DNA from: Fimbriimonadaceae bacterium
GTDB lineage: Bacteria > Armatimonadota > Fimbriimonadia > Fimbriimonadales > Fimbriimonadaceae
DNA: 64,000 nucleotides
Assembly (NCBI GenBank): GCA_026129685.1
Contig: JAHCHO010000007.1
Span: 62,001-126,000, forward strand
Direction of reading: 5' to 3'
Shown here: positions 34,285-43,076 of the stretch, piece after piece
Layout of the letters: every line of letters starts with the position of its first letter
Position numbering within the stretch: position 1 is the first letter of the stretch
Program-made: the position numbers and the translations under genes
The notes under the pieces: generated by a model
Databases searched by the model: none
Seen by the model: only the letters and a program-made list of their open reading frames with translations
What the model was told of the DNA's origin: nothing

Positions 34285-34924
34285 GCGGCTCCGCGACGAA
34301 GTGTGCTTCGCCAACCAGAACCTGCCTCGAGCAGGGCTCGTGACGATGCACTCGGGCAACGCAAGCGGCTACGATCCCGAGACCGGCCTTATGGTCATTA
34401 AGCCCAGCGGAATGGACTACGACCGGCTCACGCCGGAGGCGCTCGTCGCCGTCGACGTCACGAGCGGCACCGTGCTCGAAGGGCAACTCAAGCCAAGCGT
34501 GGACCTTCCGCACCACCTGTTCCTGTACCAGAACCTGCCGAACGTGTTCGGCATCGTCCACACCCACAGCAACCACGCCACCGCTTTCGCGGCGGTCGAA
34601 GAACCGATCCCGGCAGCCCTGACGGCAATCGCCGACGAGTTCGGGGGTCCGATCCCTTGTGCGCCCTATGTGGACAACGAGGGCGACCACATCGGGCGCT
34701 CGATTCTCGCCCATCGGAGAGAGCGCTGTCCGGCGATTCTCCTCGGGCACCACGGAGTGTTCGCCTGGGGCGGTTCGCCACGCGAGGCCCTTAAGGCGGC
34801 GGTGATGGTCGAGGACGTCGCCAAGACGGTTTGGCTCGCCCGCCAACTCGGCCGTCCCGCCGATCTTCCGGACAAGGAGATCGAGAAATGGTGGGATCGG
34901 TACCAGCACCGGTACGGGCAATAG
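34277..34924 (+). CDS. araD: L-ribulose-5-phosphate 4-epimerase
   Basis: A 215-residue class II aldolase-fold enzyme that converts L-ribulose 5-phosphate to D-xylulose 5-phosphate. The motifs SGNASGYD and KPSGMDYDRL (phosphate and metal site) and the zinc-binding HTHSNHAT with later LGHHGVFAWG are all present. The GTG at 34277, inside the araB stop region, gives the canonical N-terminus (LRRLRDEV). A TTG at 34253 would add eight residues. With araB this gives the last two steps of arabinose catabolism. Confidence 0.94.
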   Translation: MLRRLRDEVCFANQNLPRAGLVTMHSGNASGYDPETGLMVIKPSGMDYDRLTPEALVAVDVTSGTVLEGQLKPSVDLPHHLFLYQNLPNVFGIVHTHSNHATAFAAVEEPIPAALTAIADEFGGPIPCAPYVDNEGDHIGRSILAHRRERCPAILLGHHGVFAWGGSPREALKAAVMVEDVAKTVWLARQLGRPADLPDKEIEKWWDRYQHRYGQ

Positions 34925-34950
34925 AGGTCCAAAGGGGGGCGAGGGGTCGG

Positions 34951-36549
34951 TTATCGGTCGCCGGTTCGCCCGAAGTTCATCCTCAAGACGAGGAAGTCGG
35001 CGATATCCACCGTGCCGTCGCCGTTCAGGTCGGCGTTGGGGTTCCAGTTACCATTCGCCGGGGTGGATCCGAACGCGGGGCGGAAGGTCAGGAAGTCGCC
35101 GATGTTGACCGTGTTGTCGTCGTTCACGTCCCCGTTTCGTAGGCTCAGTTCCACGCCGAATGTCCCCGTTGCCCCGATCGTCACGCCGCCCAACGTCGTC
35201 CGCAACCAGTGACTGGCCTTGATCGCGACGTCGTAGGTGCCCACACGGGTCGAAGGAATCAGGAAGTACCCGCCCGCCCCCAGCGTCACCGTGTGCGTCT
35301 CGAGGACAACCAACGTGCCCGGAACACGAATCTGGCAGACGGCGGTCCTTCCCGATGCAAAGGCCGCATGGTCGGCGAGCGTCACGATGCCGCAGACCGG
35401 GTAGTTCGCCTCGCCCTCCAGGGCCAAGGAGTGGAACTGCCCGCCGGCGACGGATATCGCCTGGTTCACTGCGCCAGCGGAAATCGGAAGGTCCCGGTCT
35501 TCCGTGGTTCCGTCCCCCAACTGGCCCATCGCGTTGCGGCCCCATGCCCAGACAGCGCCTCCCCCTCGGATCGCGAGGGAGTGGTCATATCCGGCTGCGA
35601 TCGCCATCGTGTGATTCAGGTTCGGGACCATAGTCGGCACATAACGGTCGTCCCTCGTGCCGTCTCCCAACTGCCCATCGAGGTTACGACCCCAAGCCCA
35701 GACCGTACCGTCGCTTCGGAGCGCGAGGCTGTGGTACTCGCCGCAAGCGACGGCGACAACGCCGAACAGACCCGGGATCCGGGCCGGAGTCCAGCGTTCG
35801 ACCGTGGTGCCGTCTCCCAATTGGCCGTAAAGGTTGCGACCCCAAGCCCATACGGTGCCGTCCGCCCGTAACGCCAGACTATGGTGCGAGGCGGCGATCG
35901 CAACGACGCCCTCGAGGCCCGAGACGGTCACGGGCGTCCAGCGATCCGCATTGGTGCCATCGCCGAGCTGGCCGTATTGGTTTCGCCCGTAAGCCTGCAC
36001 CGACCCATCTGAGAGGAGGACCAGGGTATGGACGATCCCGCCTGTGATCGCCACGGCCCCGGCAATGCCGCTCGCCGTCACGGGAATGGTTCGCGGTCCC
36101 GAATTGGTGCCGTCCCCCAGCTGGCCGACCTCGTTGTCGCCCCAACCCCAAGCGGTTCCCCCGGTGCGGACGGCAAGGCTGTGCGCAACGCCGGCCGCCA
36201 ACGCACGAACGTCCGCGAGGCCCTGGGTCGCGATCGGGGTGGGGGCGTCCTGACCCTGGGTCCCGTCGCCCAGTTGTCCCTGGGCGTTCGCGCCCCAGGC
36301 CCAGACCGAACCGTCGGACCTCAGGACCAAGCTGTGACTGCCTCCCGCCGACAGCCCGATCACCGACGCAAGACCGGGAACACGAACCGGAGTCGGACGG
36401 CTGCTGTTCGTTCCGTCCCCCAACTGCCCGTTCGCGTTGCCTCCCCAGGCCCATACGGTCCTGGGTTGGGCACCCGCGATCCCGGCTAGGACGACAAGCG
36501 AGGCAACCGTGGCTCGCCTCAGGGTCAGGATTCGGACGTCCGGCGACAT
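34951..36549 (-). CDS. Secreted RCC1-repeat protein with dockerin-like C-terminus (copy 1)
   Basis: A 532-residue exported protein (signal residues 1-28, AGAQ). About seven RCC1-type beta-propeller repeats of some 50 residues follow, each with WAWGxNxxGQLGDGT and HSLALRSDG. Residues about 395-470 form a beta domain (YDVAIKASHWLRTTLGG). The C-terminus has two dockerin-like calcium loops, NGDVNDDNTVNIGDF and ADLNGDGTVDIADF. It is a tandem paralogue of the next gene, 64 bp away. Propellers of this kind bind partners; enzymatic activity is not expected. Confidence 0.93.
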   Translation of the reverse strand: MSPDVRILTLRRATVASLVVLAGIAGAQPRTVWAWGGNANGQLGDGTNSSRPTPVRVPGLASVIGLSAGGSHSLVLRSDGSVWAWGANAQGQLGDGTQGQDAPTPIATQGLADVRALAAGVAHSLAVRTGGTAWGWGDNEVGQLGDGTNSGPRTIPVTASGIAGAVAITGGIVHTLVLLSDGSVQAYGRNQYGQLGDGTNADRWTPVTVSGLEGVVAIAASHHSLALRADGTVWAWGRNLYGQLGDGTTVERWTPARIPGLFGVVAVACGEYHSLALRSDGTVWAWGRNLDGQLGDGTRDDRYVPTMVPNLNHTMAIAAGYDHSLAIRGGGAVWAWGRNAMGQLGDGTTEDRDLPISAGAVNQAISVAGGQFHSLALEGEANYPVCGIVTLADHAAFASGRTAVCQIRVPGTLVVLETHTVTLGAGGYFLIPSTRVGTYDVAIKASHWLRTTLGGVTIGATGTFGVELSLRNGDVNDDNTVNIGDFLTFRPAFGSTPANGNWNPNADLNGDGTVDIADFLVLRMNFGRTGDR

Positions 36550-36613
36550 CGTCCCACTCTATCACAGCATCGGACCGAGGCCACGGCATTCCCGCCGAAG
36601 CGAGCGACACTCC

Positions 36614-38239
36614 CTATGCGCCCGTCTGACCAAAGCTCTGCCGCAGGATCAGGAAGTCGGAGACGTTGATGCTTTCATCGCCGTTGAGGTCGGCGTTCGG
36701 ATTCCAGTTGCCGCTTCCTGGCGAGGATCCAAAGGCCGCCCGTAGGGCGAGGAAGTCGGCGATGTTAACCGTGTTGTCCCCGTTCACGTCGCCGTTGCGA
36801 AGGCTCGGGTCTACCCCCGTTGCGCCGGACGTACCGATCGTCAAGTTCGCGACCTTCGCGCGCAACCAATGGCTCGACTTGATCGCAATGTCGTAGGTAC
36901 CGGTGAGGGTCGAGAAAAAGGTGAAGGCGCCGTTCGTGCCCAAGAGAACGTTGTGTGTTTGGAGGACGGTGTTCGTCCCGGCGGTGCGAATCTGGCAGTT
37001 AGCGGTAAGGCCCGCCGTGGGACCACTATAGTTCAGCAACGTCACCGCCCCCGAAACCGGATATATCCGGTCAACAATGGCAAGGCTGTGGTACGTGCCG
37101 GCGGCGACCTGAAAGGCGTCGGTCAGGTCGAGGGTCTGGACCGGAGTCCATCGCGTCATGAGGGTGCCATCACCAAGTTGGCCCAAGGCGTTGTCCCCCC
37201 ACGCCCAGACCGTCCCGTCCGCCTTGGCCGCAAGGCCGTGGAAATGGCCCGCGGCGATCGCGACGACGTTGGAGAGAGTGCCGCACGGGGTGGGAACAAG
37301 TCGGTCCACGTTTGTGCCGTCGGCGAGTTCCCCGTGGCCGTTCGATCCCCATGCGCGCACAGTCCCATCGTTGCGTCGGGCGAGGCTGAAGGCGAAGCCG
37401 GCCTCGATCGCGACCACGTTCGTCAGTCCCGACACGGGGACGGGCGTCGGACGGGGTGTTGTCGAGCCGTCGCCAAGTTGGCCCCAGTTGTTGTCGCCCC
37501 AAGCCCACACCGTGCCGTCGCTCCGCAACGCGAGGCTGTGGCGGTTGCCGGCGGCGACCTTCGCAACGCCAGTCAGCCCCGATGCGGACACGGGCGACCA
37601 TCGGTCGGTGGCCGAACCATCGCCCAACTGCCCGTAGTCGTTCCGGCCCCAGCCCCATACCGTGCCGTCCGAGCGTACCGCGAGGCTGGAGTTAGGCCCA
37701 CACGCGATGGCCACGATGTTGGCAAGTCCGACGACCTGGACGGGCACGTTACGGTGGACGTTCGTTCCGTCACCCAACTGGCCGAAGAAGTTGTAGCCCC
37801 ATCCCCACACGGTGCCGTTGCCCTTCAGGGCGAGGCAGAAATCCTGCCCGGCGGCGATCGCCACCACATCGGCGCTCATCGTCGTCCCCACCGGAACGAG
37901 ACTCTCGTCCCAAGTGCCGTCGCCCAGTTGACCCCAGGTATTGCGACCCCATGCCCAGACGGCTCCGTTCTCGCGCAGGGCGACACTGTGCGACTCGCCG
38001 CCCGCAACGGCGATGGCGCGCCCCAGCGAGACGATCTGCACCGGTGCCGTGCGGTTGATGGTGGTGCCATCGCCGAGCCTGCCGTTCCCGTTGTGGCCCC
38101 AAGCCCAGACGGTGCCCGTCTGACCGCGCGCGCCGGCAACGAGGCAGAGAACGGCGAGACCCAGCGCCGACCCGATGGCCGGAGCCGCTGATCGAATCGC
38201 CCGGATGGGTCCGACGGACCCCGAAAGCGGTGTGTCCAT
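36614..38239 (-). CDS. Secreted RCC1-repeat protein with dockerin-like C-terminus (copy 2)
   Basis: A 541-residue paralogue of the neighbouring gene. It has an exported N-terminus and repeats such as WAWGHNGNGRLGDGT and WGWGRNDYGQLGDGS, eight or so in all. A YDIAIKSSHWLRAKVANL beta module follows, then two calcium-type loops, NGDVNGDNTVNIADF and ADLNGDESINVSDF, and the same RQSFGQTG ending. The ATG 38239 has GGGGAG upstream. The order and spacing of modules match copy 1, so a tandem duplication is likely. No PEP-CTERM or LPXTG signal is seen. Confidence 0.93.
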   Translation of the reverse strand: MDTPLSGSVGPIRAIRSAAPAIGSALGLAVLCLVAGARGQTGTVWAWGHNGNGRLGDGTTINRTAPVQIVSLGRAIAVAGGESHSVALRENGAVWAWGRNTWGQLGDGTWDESLVPVGTTMSADVVAIAAGQDFCLALKGNGTVWGWGYNFFGQLGDGTNVHRNVPVQVVGLANIVAIACGPNSSLAVRSDGTVWGWGRNDYGQLGDGSATDRWSPVSASGLTGVAKVAAGNRHSLALRSDGTVWAWGDNNWGQLGDGSTTPRPTPVPVSGLTNVVAIEAGFAFSLARRNDGTVRAWGSNGHGELADGTNVDRLVPTPCGTLSNVVAIAAGHFHGLAAKADGTVWAWGDNALGQLGDGTLMTRWTPVQTLDLTDAFQVAAGTYHSLAIVDRIYPVSGAVTLLNYSGPTAGLTANCQIRTAGTNTVLQTHNVLLGTNGAFTFFSTLTGTYDIAIKSSHWLRAKVANLTIGTSGATGVDPSLRNGDVNGDNTVNIADFLALRAAFGSSPGSGNWNPNADLNGDESINVSDFLILRQSFGQTGA

Positions 38240-38406
38240 GGTCGCTCCGCTCCCCTCGGATTGCAGGGTAAGCGAATCGGCGAGTGGCCACTCTTCCCGA
38301 GCACCGATCCGGGACCAAAGGCCCGGACGAGGTGGGTCGTGGCAACGGGCCGGCTAGCACGCATCAATGCTTCACGCGCGGCGGAGGGACCCGACCCGTG
38401 GGACGC

Positions 38407-38976
38407 CTACTTCGGAAAGCGCCAGACGGTGAGACCGACGCGCGCTGCCATCGCATCGAGATCGAACTTGATCGGATCGGTTTTGCGTTTCGGGGAGACT
38501 TCGAAATGGGCAGTCAGGTGGACGAGCGACGGGAACTGGACCTTGAGCAACGGAATCAGCTCGGCGCAGGCTTCGACCTGGGCGGTGGTGTACTTGTCCA
38601 CCCCGTCGTTGAGGTTCACGAACGAGATCCCGATCGTGTAGGCGTTCACCGAACAGCCGGCCACGAACTTGGCGACGCGACCGAGTTGGACGTTCTTCTG
38701 GCTGTACGCGTATTGCAGGCGCGAGACTCCGGCCGCTGCCTCGTGGGGTCCGTAGGAGCTGCCCGCGTGAAAGGTCTCCATCGCCGCCGGGCAACCCTTG
38801 TGAACGACGCCCTTCTTGTCGATCAGGTAGTGGTAGCCCAACCCCTTGTCGCGGAGGGCCTTGACGGCACCCGCCAGGGTCCCGCCCGCCGTCGCGTGCA
38901 GCACGATGGTGTCGACGACGGTACCCGCCGGTCGCGTGCGGTGGGCCAAGTTCGGGGTGATCGGTTGGGTTTCCAT
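38407..38976 (-). CDS. N-acetylmuramoyl-L-alanine amidase (AmpD/PGRP-type)
   Basis: A 189-residue zinc amidase of the Amidase_2 family that cuts the bond between N-acetylmuramic acid and the peptide in peptidoglycan. The first zinc His is in IVLHATAGG (about 32), followed by YHYLIDKKGVV and the segment ETFHAGSS. The later zinc ligand is in HLTAHFEVSPKRKTDP, with the Lys/Asp pair expected nearby. There is no signal peptide when the ATG 38976 is used, so it may be cytoplasmic like AmpD. The longer ORF upstream looks like noise. Confidence 0.88.
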   Translation of the reverse strand: METQPITPNLAHRTRPAGTVVDTIVLHATAGGTLAGAVKALRDKGLGYHYLIDKKGVVHKGCPAAMETFHAGSSYGPHEAAAGVSRLQYAYSQKNVQLGRVAKFVAGCSVNAYTIGISFVNLNDGVDKYTTAQVEACAELIPLLKVQFPSLVHLTAHFEVSPKRKTDPIKFDLDAMAARVGLTVWRFPK

Positions 38977-39047
38977 CTTGATGACACCGTTGGTTCGCCA
39001 AGGCGCCACTTGCCTCCTGCGAGGCAACGCCCTATACTGAGCAAGAC

Positions 39048-39914
39048 GTGAGCGCACCGACGGTTTCCGGCTTCTTTGATTACGAATACGACGACTCCTA
39101 CCCGGAGGATTTGTACGACTTCGAGGGGGTCCTGCCCACCATCCAAGGGTTCGAGTCCTTCGACGACGCAGCGATGGCGCAGTACCGAGAGTGGGGTGTC
39201 GTGGCCATCGAGGGAGCCTTTCCGCCTTCAATGTGCGAGGCGACCTTGGCGGCCCTTCAGGACCTCGTCGCGCGCGACGATCTCCCGAAGGGGGTGCAAC
39301 TGCAATTCGAGCACCGGGCGAAGGACGTGATTGCCTCGGTGCCCGCCGAGGAACGGCTCGACTACGTCCGCAAGTTCATGCTGTTCATGCACTTGGACAG
39401 CCGACTCGAAGCGATGGCGCGATTTGAACCCATGATGGCGGTGATGCGCCGGATTCTGGGCGACGAGCCCGACATGTTCCAGGACATGGCGCTTCTCAAG
39501 CCGCCCCGCATGGGCCGGGAGAAGCCGTGGCACCAAGACAACGCCTACTTCAACGTTGCCCCCGGAACGCCCGTGGTCGGGTTCTGGCTCGCCCTCGACG
39601 AGGCGACGCCCGAGAACGGCTGCATGTTCTTCCAGCCCGGTCGACACAAGGACGGTCCGATCCCGCACTTCAACCGTCGCGACTGGCAGATTTGCGACAC
39701 GGACGTGAAAGGACGCGGCGTCCTCGCGGCCCCGCTGAAGCCGGGCGGGTGCCTCGTTTTCGACGGAATGGTGCCCCACGGAACCCCTTCCAACCGCTCC
39801 GGAATGCGCCGACGCGCGCTCCAATGCCATTACAAGCCCAAGTCGGTGCCAATGGCGACCGCAGAGGATCGGCTCGCGCAGTTCGGATCGGAAGGAACGG
39901 ACGCGACTTGCTGA
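39048..39914 (+). CDS. Phytanoyl-CoA dioxygenase family (PhyH) oxygenase
   Basis: A 288-residue Fe(II)/2-oxoglutarate-dependent oxygenase. The iron ligands are His and Asp in PWHQDNAYF (about 164-166) and His in VPHGTPSNRS (about 243), followed by Arg for 2-oxoglutarate binding. The helical N-terminus has the acidic run YEYDDSYPEDLYDFEG, which is not typical. PhyH enzymes hydroxylate many small molecules. The substrate here cannot be stated. The start is GTG 39048. Confidence 0.88.
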   Translation: MSAPTVSGFFDYEYDDSYPEDLYDFEGVLPTIQGFESFDDAAMAQYREWGVVAIEGAFPPSMCEATLAALQDLVARDDLPKGVQLQFEHRAKDVIASVPAEERLDYVRKFMLFMHLDSRLEAMARFEPMMAVMRRILGDEPDMFQDMALLKPPRMGREKPWHQDNAYFNVAPGTPVVGFWLALDEATPENGCMFFQPGRHKDGPIPHFNRRDWQICDTDVKGRGVLAAPLKPGGCLVFDGMVPHGTPSNRSGMRRRALQCHYKPKSVPMATAEDRLAQFGSEGTDATC

Positions 39915-39993
39915 CGGTTGGCAACCGTTGGCGCCGAAGGGTACGATTTGTCTCCGTTCGCCCGGGAAGAACTCCCGCCGATAACAAGGAACA

Positions 39994-40314
39994 ATGAAGT
40001 TTCGAAAATTGTATTGGGTCACCGAGCAACTCGGGACCAACGGTCACTCGGAGGTTACCGGGGTGTACACGTCGATTCCGGACCTCATCGACCATGGACT
40101 CCGCTGGATCGGAGAACAGGCTCAGCGCGAGGGGCTTCGGCTTTCGCTCGTCCAACTCGATTCGCCGAATCGACCGCTCGGGTGTTGGCGTTCGCCCGAC
40201 TTCGCCGGCCTCCGCGAGGACCTTCGTCCTTACCAAACGAACGATGAGATCTCGGCGGAACACTGCGAGGCGCTGATCGAGGCCCTTCCCAGCTTTGTCG
40301 CGGTTGCTTCCTGA
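39994..40314 (+). CDS. Small protein of unknown function
   Basis: A 106-residue soluble protein (MKFRKLYWVTEQLGTNG...). It is acidic to neutral, with no signal peptide, membrane helix or motif I can identify. It lies between the PhyH gene and a secreted protein on the same strand, with gaps of about 80-90 bp on each side. Codon use fits its neighbours, so it is likely real. Confidence 0.6.
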   Translation: MKFRKLYWVTEQLGTNGHSEVTGVYTSIPDLIDHGLRWIGEQAQREGLRLSLVQLDSPNRPLGCWRSPDFAGLREDLRPYQTNDEISAEHCEALIEALPSFVAVAS

Positions 40315-40405
40315 GCCGGCGGTGTAAACTCCGTTTCGGACCCGCGAGTTCGCCTCGTAGACGACCGACAATGTACGTCGGACGCTCGGTCCAACGAGTT
40401 TCACG

Positions 40406-41086
40406 ATGCGCAAAGCGATTATCTGCGGCATTCTCGGTCTGGCCGCGCTCACAGCGTTCGCCCAGAACGAACCTCGGACCCTTCGCAAGTCGGCGAACGT
40501 CGGGGACACGGTCGCCTATCGGTTCGACCTAAAGGTCACGACGCCCGGCAAGACCCTTGCCTACGCAGGCAAGCTCACCCAAACCGTGCTGCGGATCGAG
40601 GCGGACAATTCGTTGGTGATCGAGAGTGCAGCGGAGGGTGCCGTCGGCGGCAATGCCGCCCCCAAGTCGGTCAGCACCGCCGTGTTACTTCCGAACGGCG
40701 TCGTGAAGGAACTCCTGGGCGACGATGTGACGGTGGACGACTACCGCGTCTCGTTCATGGGGATGTTCCAAGCGCCCCCCGCCCCGGTCGGGCCAAGCGA
40801 CTTCTGGGTTTTCGAGAGCCGACCGAACCCGGTCACAGGCGCCCGGGCCGTGCGGGTGGTGTACAACGTCGAGGCGGCGGAGTCCTTCTCCGGGTACGAC
40901 ACGTTCCGCATCAAGGTTTCGATGAGCGAGACCTCGGGCGCGAACCCGGCCACCGCCGACGGCACGATTCACGTGGACGTGAAAACTGGGTGGATCGTCA
41001 AGTCCCAGATGATCTGGCGCAACGCGCCCGCAGGCCCGAACGGCGAAACGATCGACGCCACGGTCAGCCTGACGCGCGAGGGCTAG
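40406..41086 (+). CDS. Secreted protein sharing a domain with the downstream caspase-like protein
   Basis: A 226-residue exported protein with a signal peptide (residues 1-19, AFAQ). The mature part begins RTLRKSANVGDTVAYRF and contains VLLPNGVVKELL, FMGMFQAPP and DVKTGWIVKS. These match the C-terminal 230 residues of the gene at 41208 (VGDTYAFNYR, FAPNGVVQSV, MTMFVAPG, TDGWLLKS) in the same order. The shared domain is of unknown function. A TAAACT box at about 40325 may be its -10 element. Confidence 0.82.
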   Translation: MRKAIICGILGLAALTAFAQNEPRTLRKSANVGDTVAYRFDLKVTTPGKTLAYAGKLTQTVLRIEADNSLVIESAAEGAVGGNAAPKSVSTAVLLPNGVVKELLGDDVTVDDYRVSFMGMFQAPPAPVGPSDFWVFESRPNPVTGARAVRVVYNVEAAESFSGYDTFRIKVSMSETSGANPATADGTIHVDVKTGWIVKSQMIWRNAPAGPNGETIDATVSLTREG

Positions 41087-41207
41087 TCGGGAAAAGCCCG
41101 GTCGGAGTCCGGTCGGGATGTGCCATTATTCAGGACTGGATCGCTTCTCGCGCGAGGCTCGTCTCAAGCGCGCGACGTCTCCTGTGTCAAGGTTCAGGCA
41201 AGTGACG

Positions 41208-43076
41208 ATGAGTCGGGCAATTCGCGGACGTTTCGAAATCGCCCTGGGGCGCGTCGCCGTCGCCTTGGTCCTGACCTTCCTTTCCGCGATCGGTTCGGCC
41301 CAACTGGGGCGCTCATGGGCGCTCGTCATCGGGGTCGAGTCCTTTGAGTCGGACGCGGTGAGCCCGGTTCCCAACGCCGTGGCGGACGCGCGCGTCGTCG
41401 CCGAAACGCTGGTCCGAAACGGCTTTGCGCCCGATCACGTCATCACGATGACCTCCGACGGCGGCGATAGCCTTCGCCCGACCAACGTGAACGTGATCGA
41501 GCAGATCGAGAAACTCGCGACGGTGGTCCAACCCGAAGACGCGTTCTTCTTTTACTATGTCGGTCACGGCATCACCCGAGAGGGCCGGCATTTCCTCGCG
41601 ACCACCAACACCCGTCTTTCGACCCCCGGGACGGTCGAGATCAGCGCTCTTAGCCTCGATTCGCTCGGCGCCGCCCTGAAGAACGTGATCGCGCAGCGAG
41701 CGGTCTATTGCATCGACGCCTTCAAGGGCTCGCCGGACAAGAACCGGGAACTCCTCGACAACCCGCTCACGCCTTCCTTCCTGCAAGCGATCATGGGGAT
41801 GGCGCGCGGCACGGCCCTCGGCAATGCCGGAGTCGGGGTCCTGCTGGCAAACTCGATCAACGAACGCTCGTACAACGCGCCCTTGCGCGGGCACAGCGCG
41901 TTCGCCTGGTTCGTGGCGGAGGCCCTTGGCGGCAAAGCGTTCGCCCAGGGAGAATCGATGGACTTCGCCGCGTTCGCCGCCTGGGTACAGGCGGGCGTCC
42001 GCACTTGGAGCGACGAAAACCTGACGGTACGCAGCCGAACCCAAGTGCCCTTGTTCCAGATCGTGGGAACCGGACGCGTGACCTTCGGAACCAGCACGGG
42101 CGGTGGCGGTCCGATCACTCCCCTCAACCCCGATCCGGGCCGGACGAACCCGCCGACCAACAACCTGGTCCGCGTCAGCTTCAGCACAACGCCGCCCGGC
42201 GCACGCATCACCGTCAACGACGTCGAGATCGGCGGCAAGACGACCCCCTTCGAGTTCGACCTGAACCTCGGTACCGACCTAACCCAGGACATCACCGTGG
42301 TGGCGACTCTTGAAGGTTACGAACGGGTCGAGCAGGTCCTCACAGTGCGCCGTGGCCAACCCGCCGAGGTTGCCCTCACCCTCCGTAAGGCGGGGACCAA
42401 CCCGCCGGCCAATCCGAACCCCAACCCCAACGTCGGTGCCTCCGCGTTCTTGGCGCGGAAAGTCAACGTCGGAGACACCTACGCCTTCAACTACCGGTCC
42501 GACTCGAAAGCCCAGGGCGTCACCATCCAGGTTCAAGCGACCGACACTCACAAGGTCACGCGCGTCGCTCCGGATGGCTCGTTCACCGTGGAGAGCACGA
42601 TCACCGACGCCAAACTAAGGCTGAACAACCAGGAGATCGCCCAGGAGAGTCAACCGCCCACGACCGTCACCTTTGCGCCGAACGGGGTGGTGCAGAGCGT
42701 TCAATCGGCCCAGATCACCGGGACGGCCCTCCGGTTCGCGATGATGACGATGTTCGTCGCCCCCGGCAAAGAGGTCAAGCGCGGCGACAAATGGGAGCAT
42801 TCGATCGCCGCCGACGCGCAACGCGGCCTGGTGGACGCCACGATCCAGTACCAGGTGGACCGATTGGAGAAGGTGAACGGGGTCGAGGCCTACAAGATTC
42901 GGTTCAACTACCGGGAAAAGGTCGGCGCGAAGCCCACCCAGGTCACCGGCTTCGTCTGGATTTCAGCGACCGACGGCTGGTTGCTCAAGTCGGACTTGGA
43001 CATCAAGGGCGCCCCTTCGGACGCAGGTTCCGGCTCAATCGACATCTCCCTACTGATCGAGCGCAAACTCCCTTAA
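41208..43076 (+). CDS. Caspase-fold (C14-like) secreted protein with PEGA domain and degenerate active site
   Basis: A 622-residue exported protein (signal residues 1-31, GSAQ). Residues about 35-295 form a peptidase C14/caspase-like domain: WALVIGVESF at the start and the catalytic His120 in FYYVGHG. The expected Cys of a DAC(R/H) motif is replaced by Phe172 in YCIDAFKGSP, so catalysis is unlikely. A Pro/Gly-rich linker and a PEGA domain follow (about 320-400: FSTTPPGARITVNDVEIG). The C-terminal domain is shared with the gene at 40406. The ATG at 41208 is chosen over an upstream M. Its stop overlaps that of the convergent kinase-like gene (TTAA). Confidence 0.85.
   Translation: MSRAIRGRFEIALGRVAVALVLTFLSAIGSAQLGRSWALVIGVESFESDAVSPVPNAVADARVVAETLVRNGFAPDHVITMTSDGGDSLRPTNVNVIEQIEKLATVVQPEDAFFFYYVGHGITREGRHFLATTNTRLSTPGTVEISALSLDSLGAALKNVIAQRAVYCIDAFKGSPDKNRELLDNPLTPSFLQAIMGMARGTALGNAGVGVLLANSINERSYNAPLRGHSAFAWFVAEALGGKAFAQGESMDFAAFAAWVQAGVRTWSDENLTVRSRTQVPLFQIVGTGRVTFGTSTGGGGPITPLNPDPGRTNPPTNNLVRVSFSTTPPGARITVNDVEIGGKTTPFEFDLNLGTDLTQDITVVATLEGYERVEQVLTVRRGQPAEVALTLRKAGTNPPANPNPNPNVGASAFLARKVNVGDTYAFNYRSDSKAQGVTIQVQATDTHKVTRVAPDGSFTVESTITDAKLRLNNQEIAQESQPPTTVTFAPNGVVQSVQSAQITGTALRFAMMTMFVAPGKEVKRGDKWEHSIAADAQRGLVDATIQYQVDRLEKVNGVEAYKIRFNYREKVGAKPTQVTGFVWISATDGWLLKSDLDIKGAPSDAGSGSIDISLLIERKLP

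Noticed and set aside
34951-38239. Possible DNA tandem repeat in the RCC1 genes
   Set aside because: The periodicity is at protein level (about 50 residues per blade) and the DNA has diverged, so it is not a satellite or CRISPR-like array.
39914-39928. Small hairpin (ACGGTT/AACCGT) after the PhyH gene
   Set aside because: Six base pairs with a 3-nt loop and no T-run are too weak to call a terminator.
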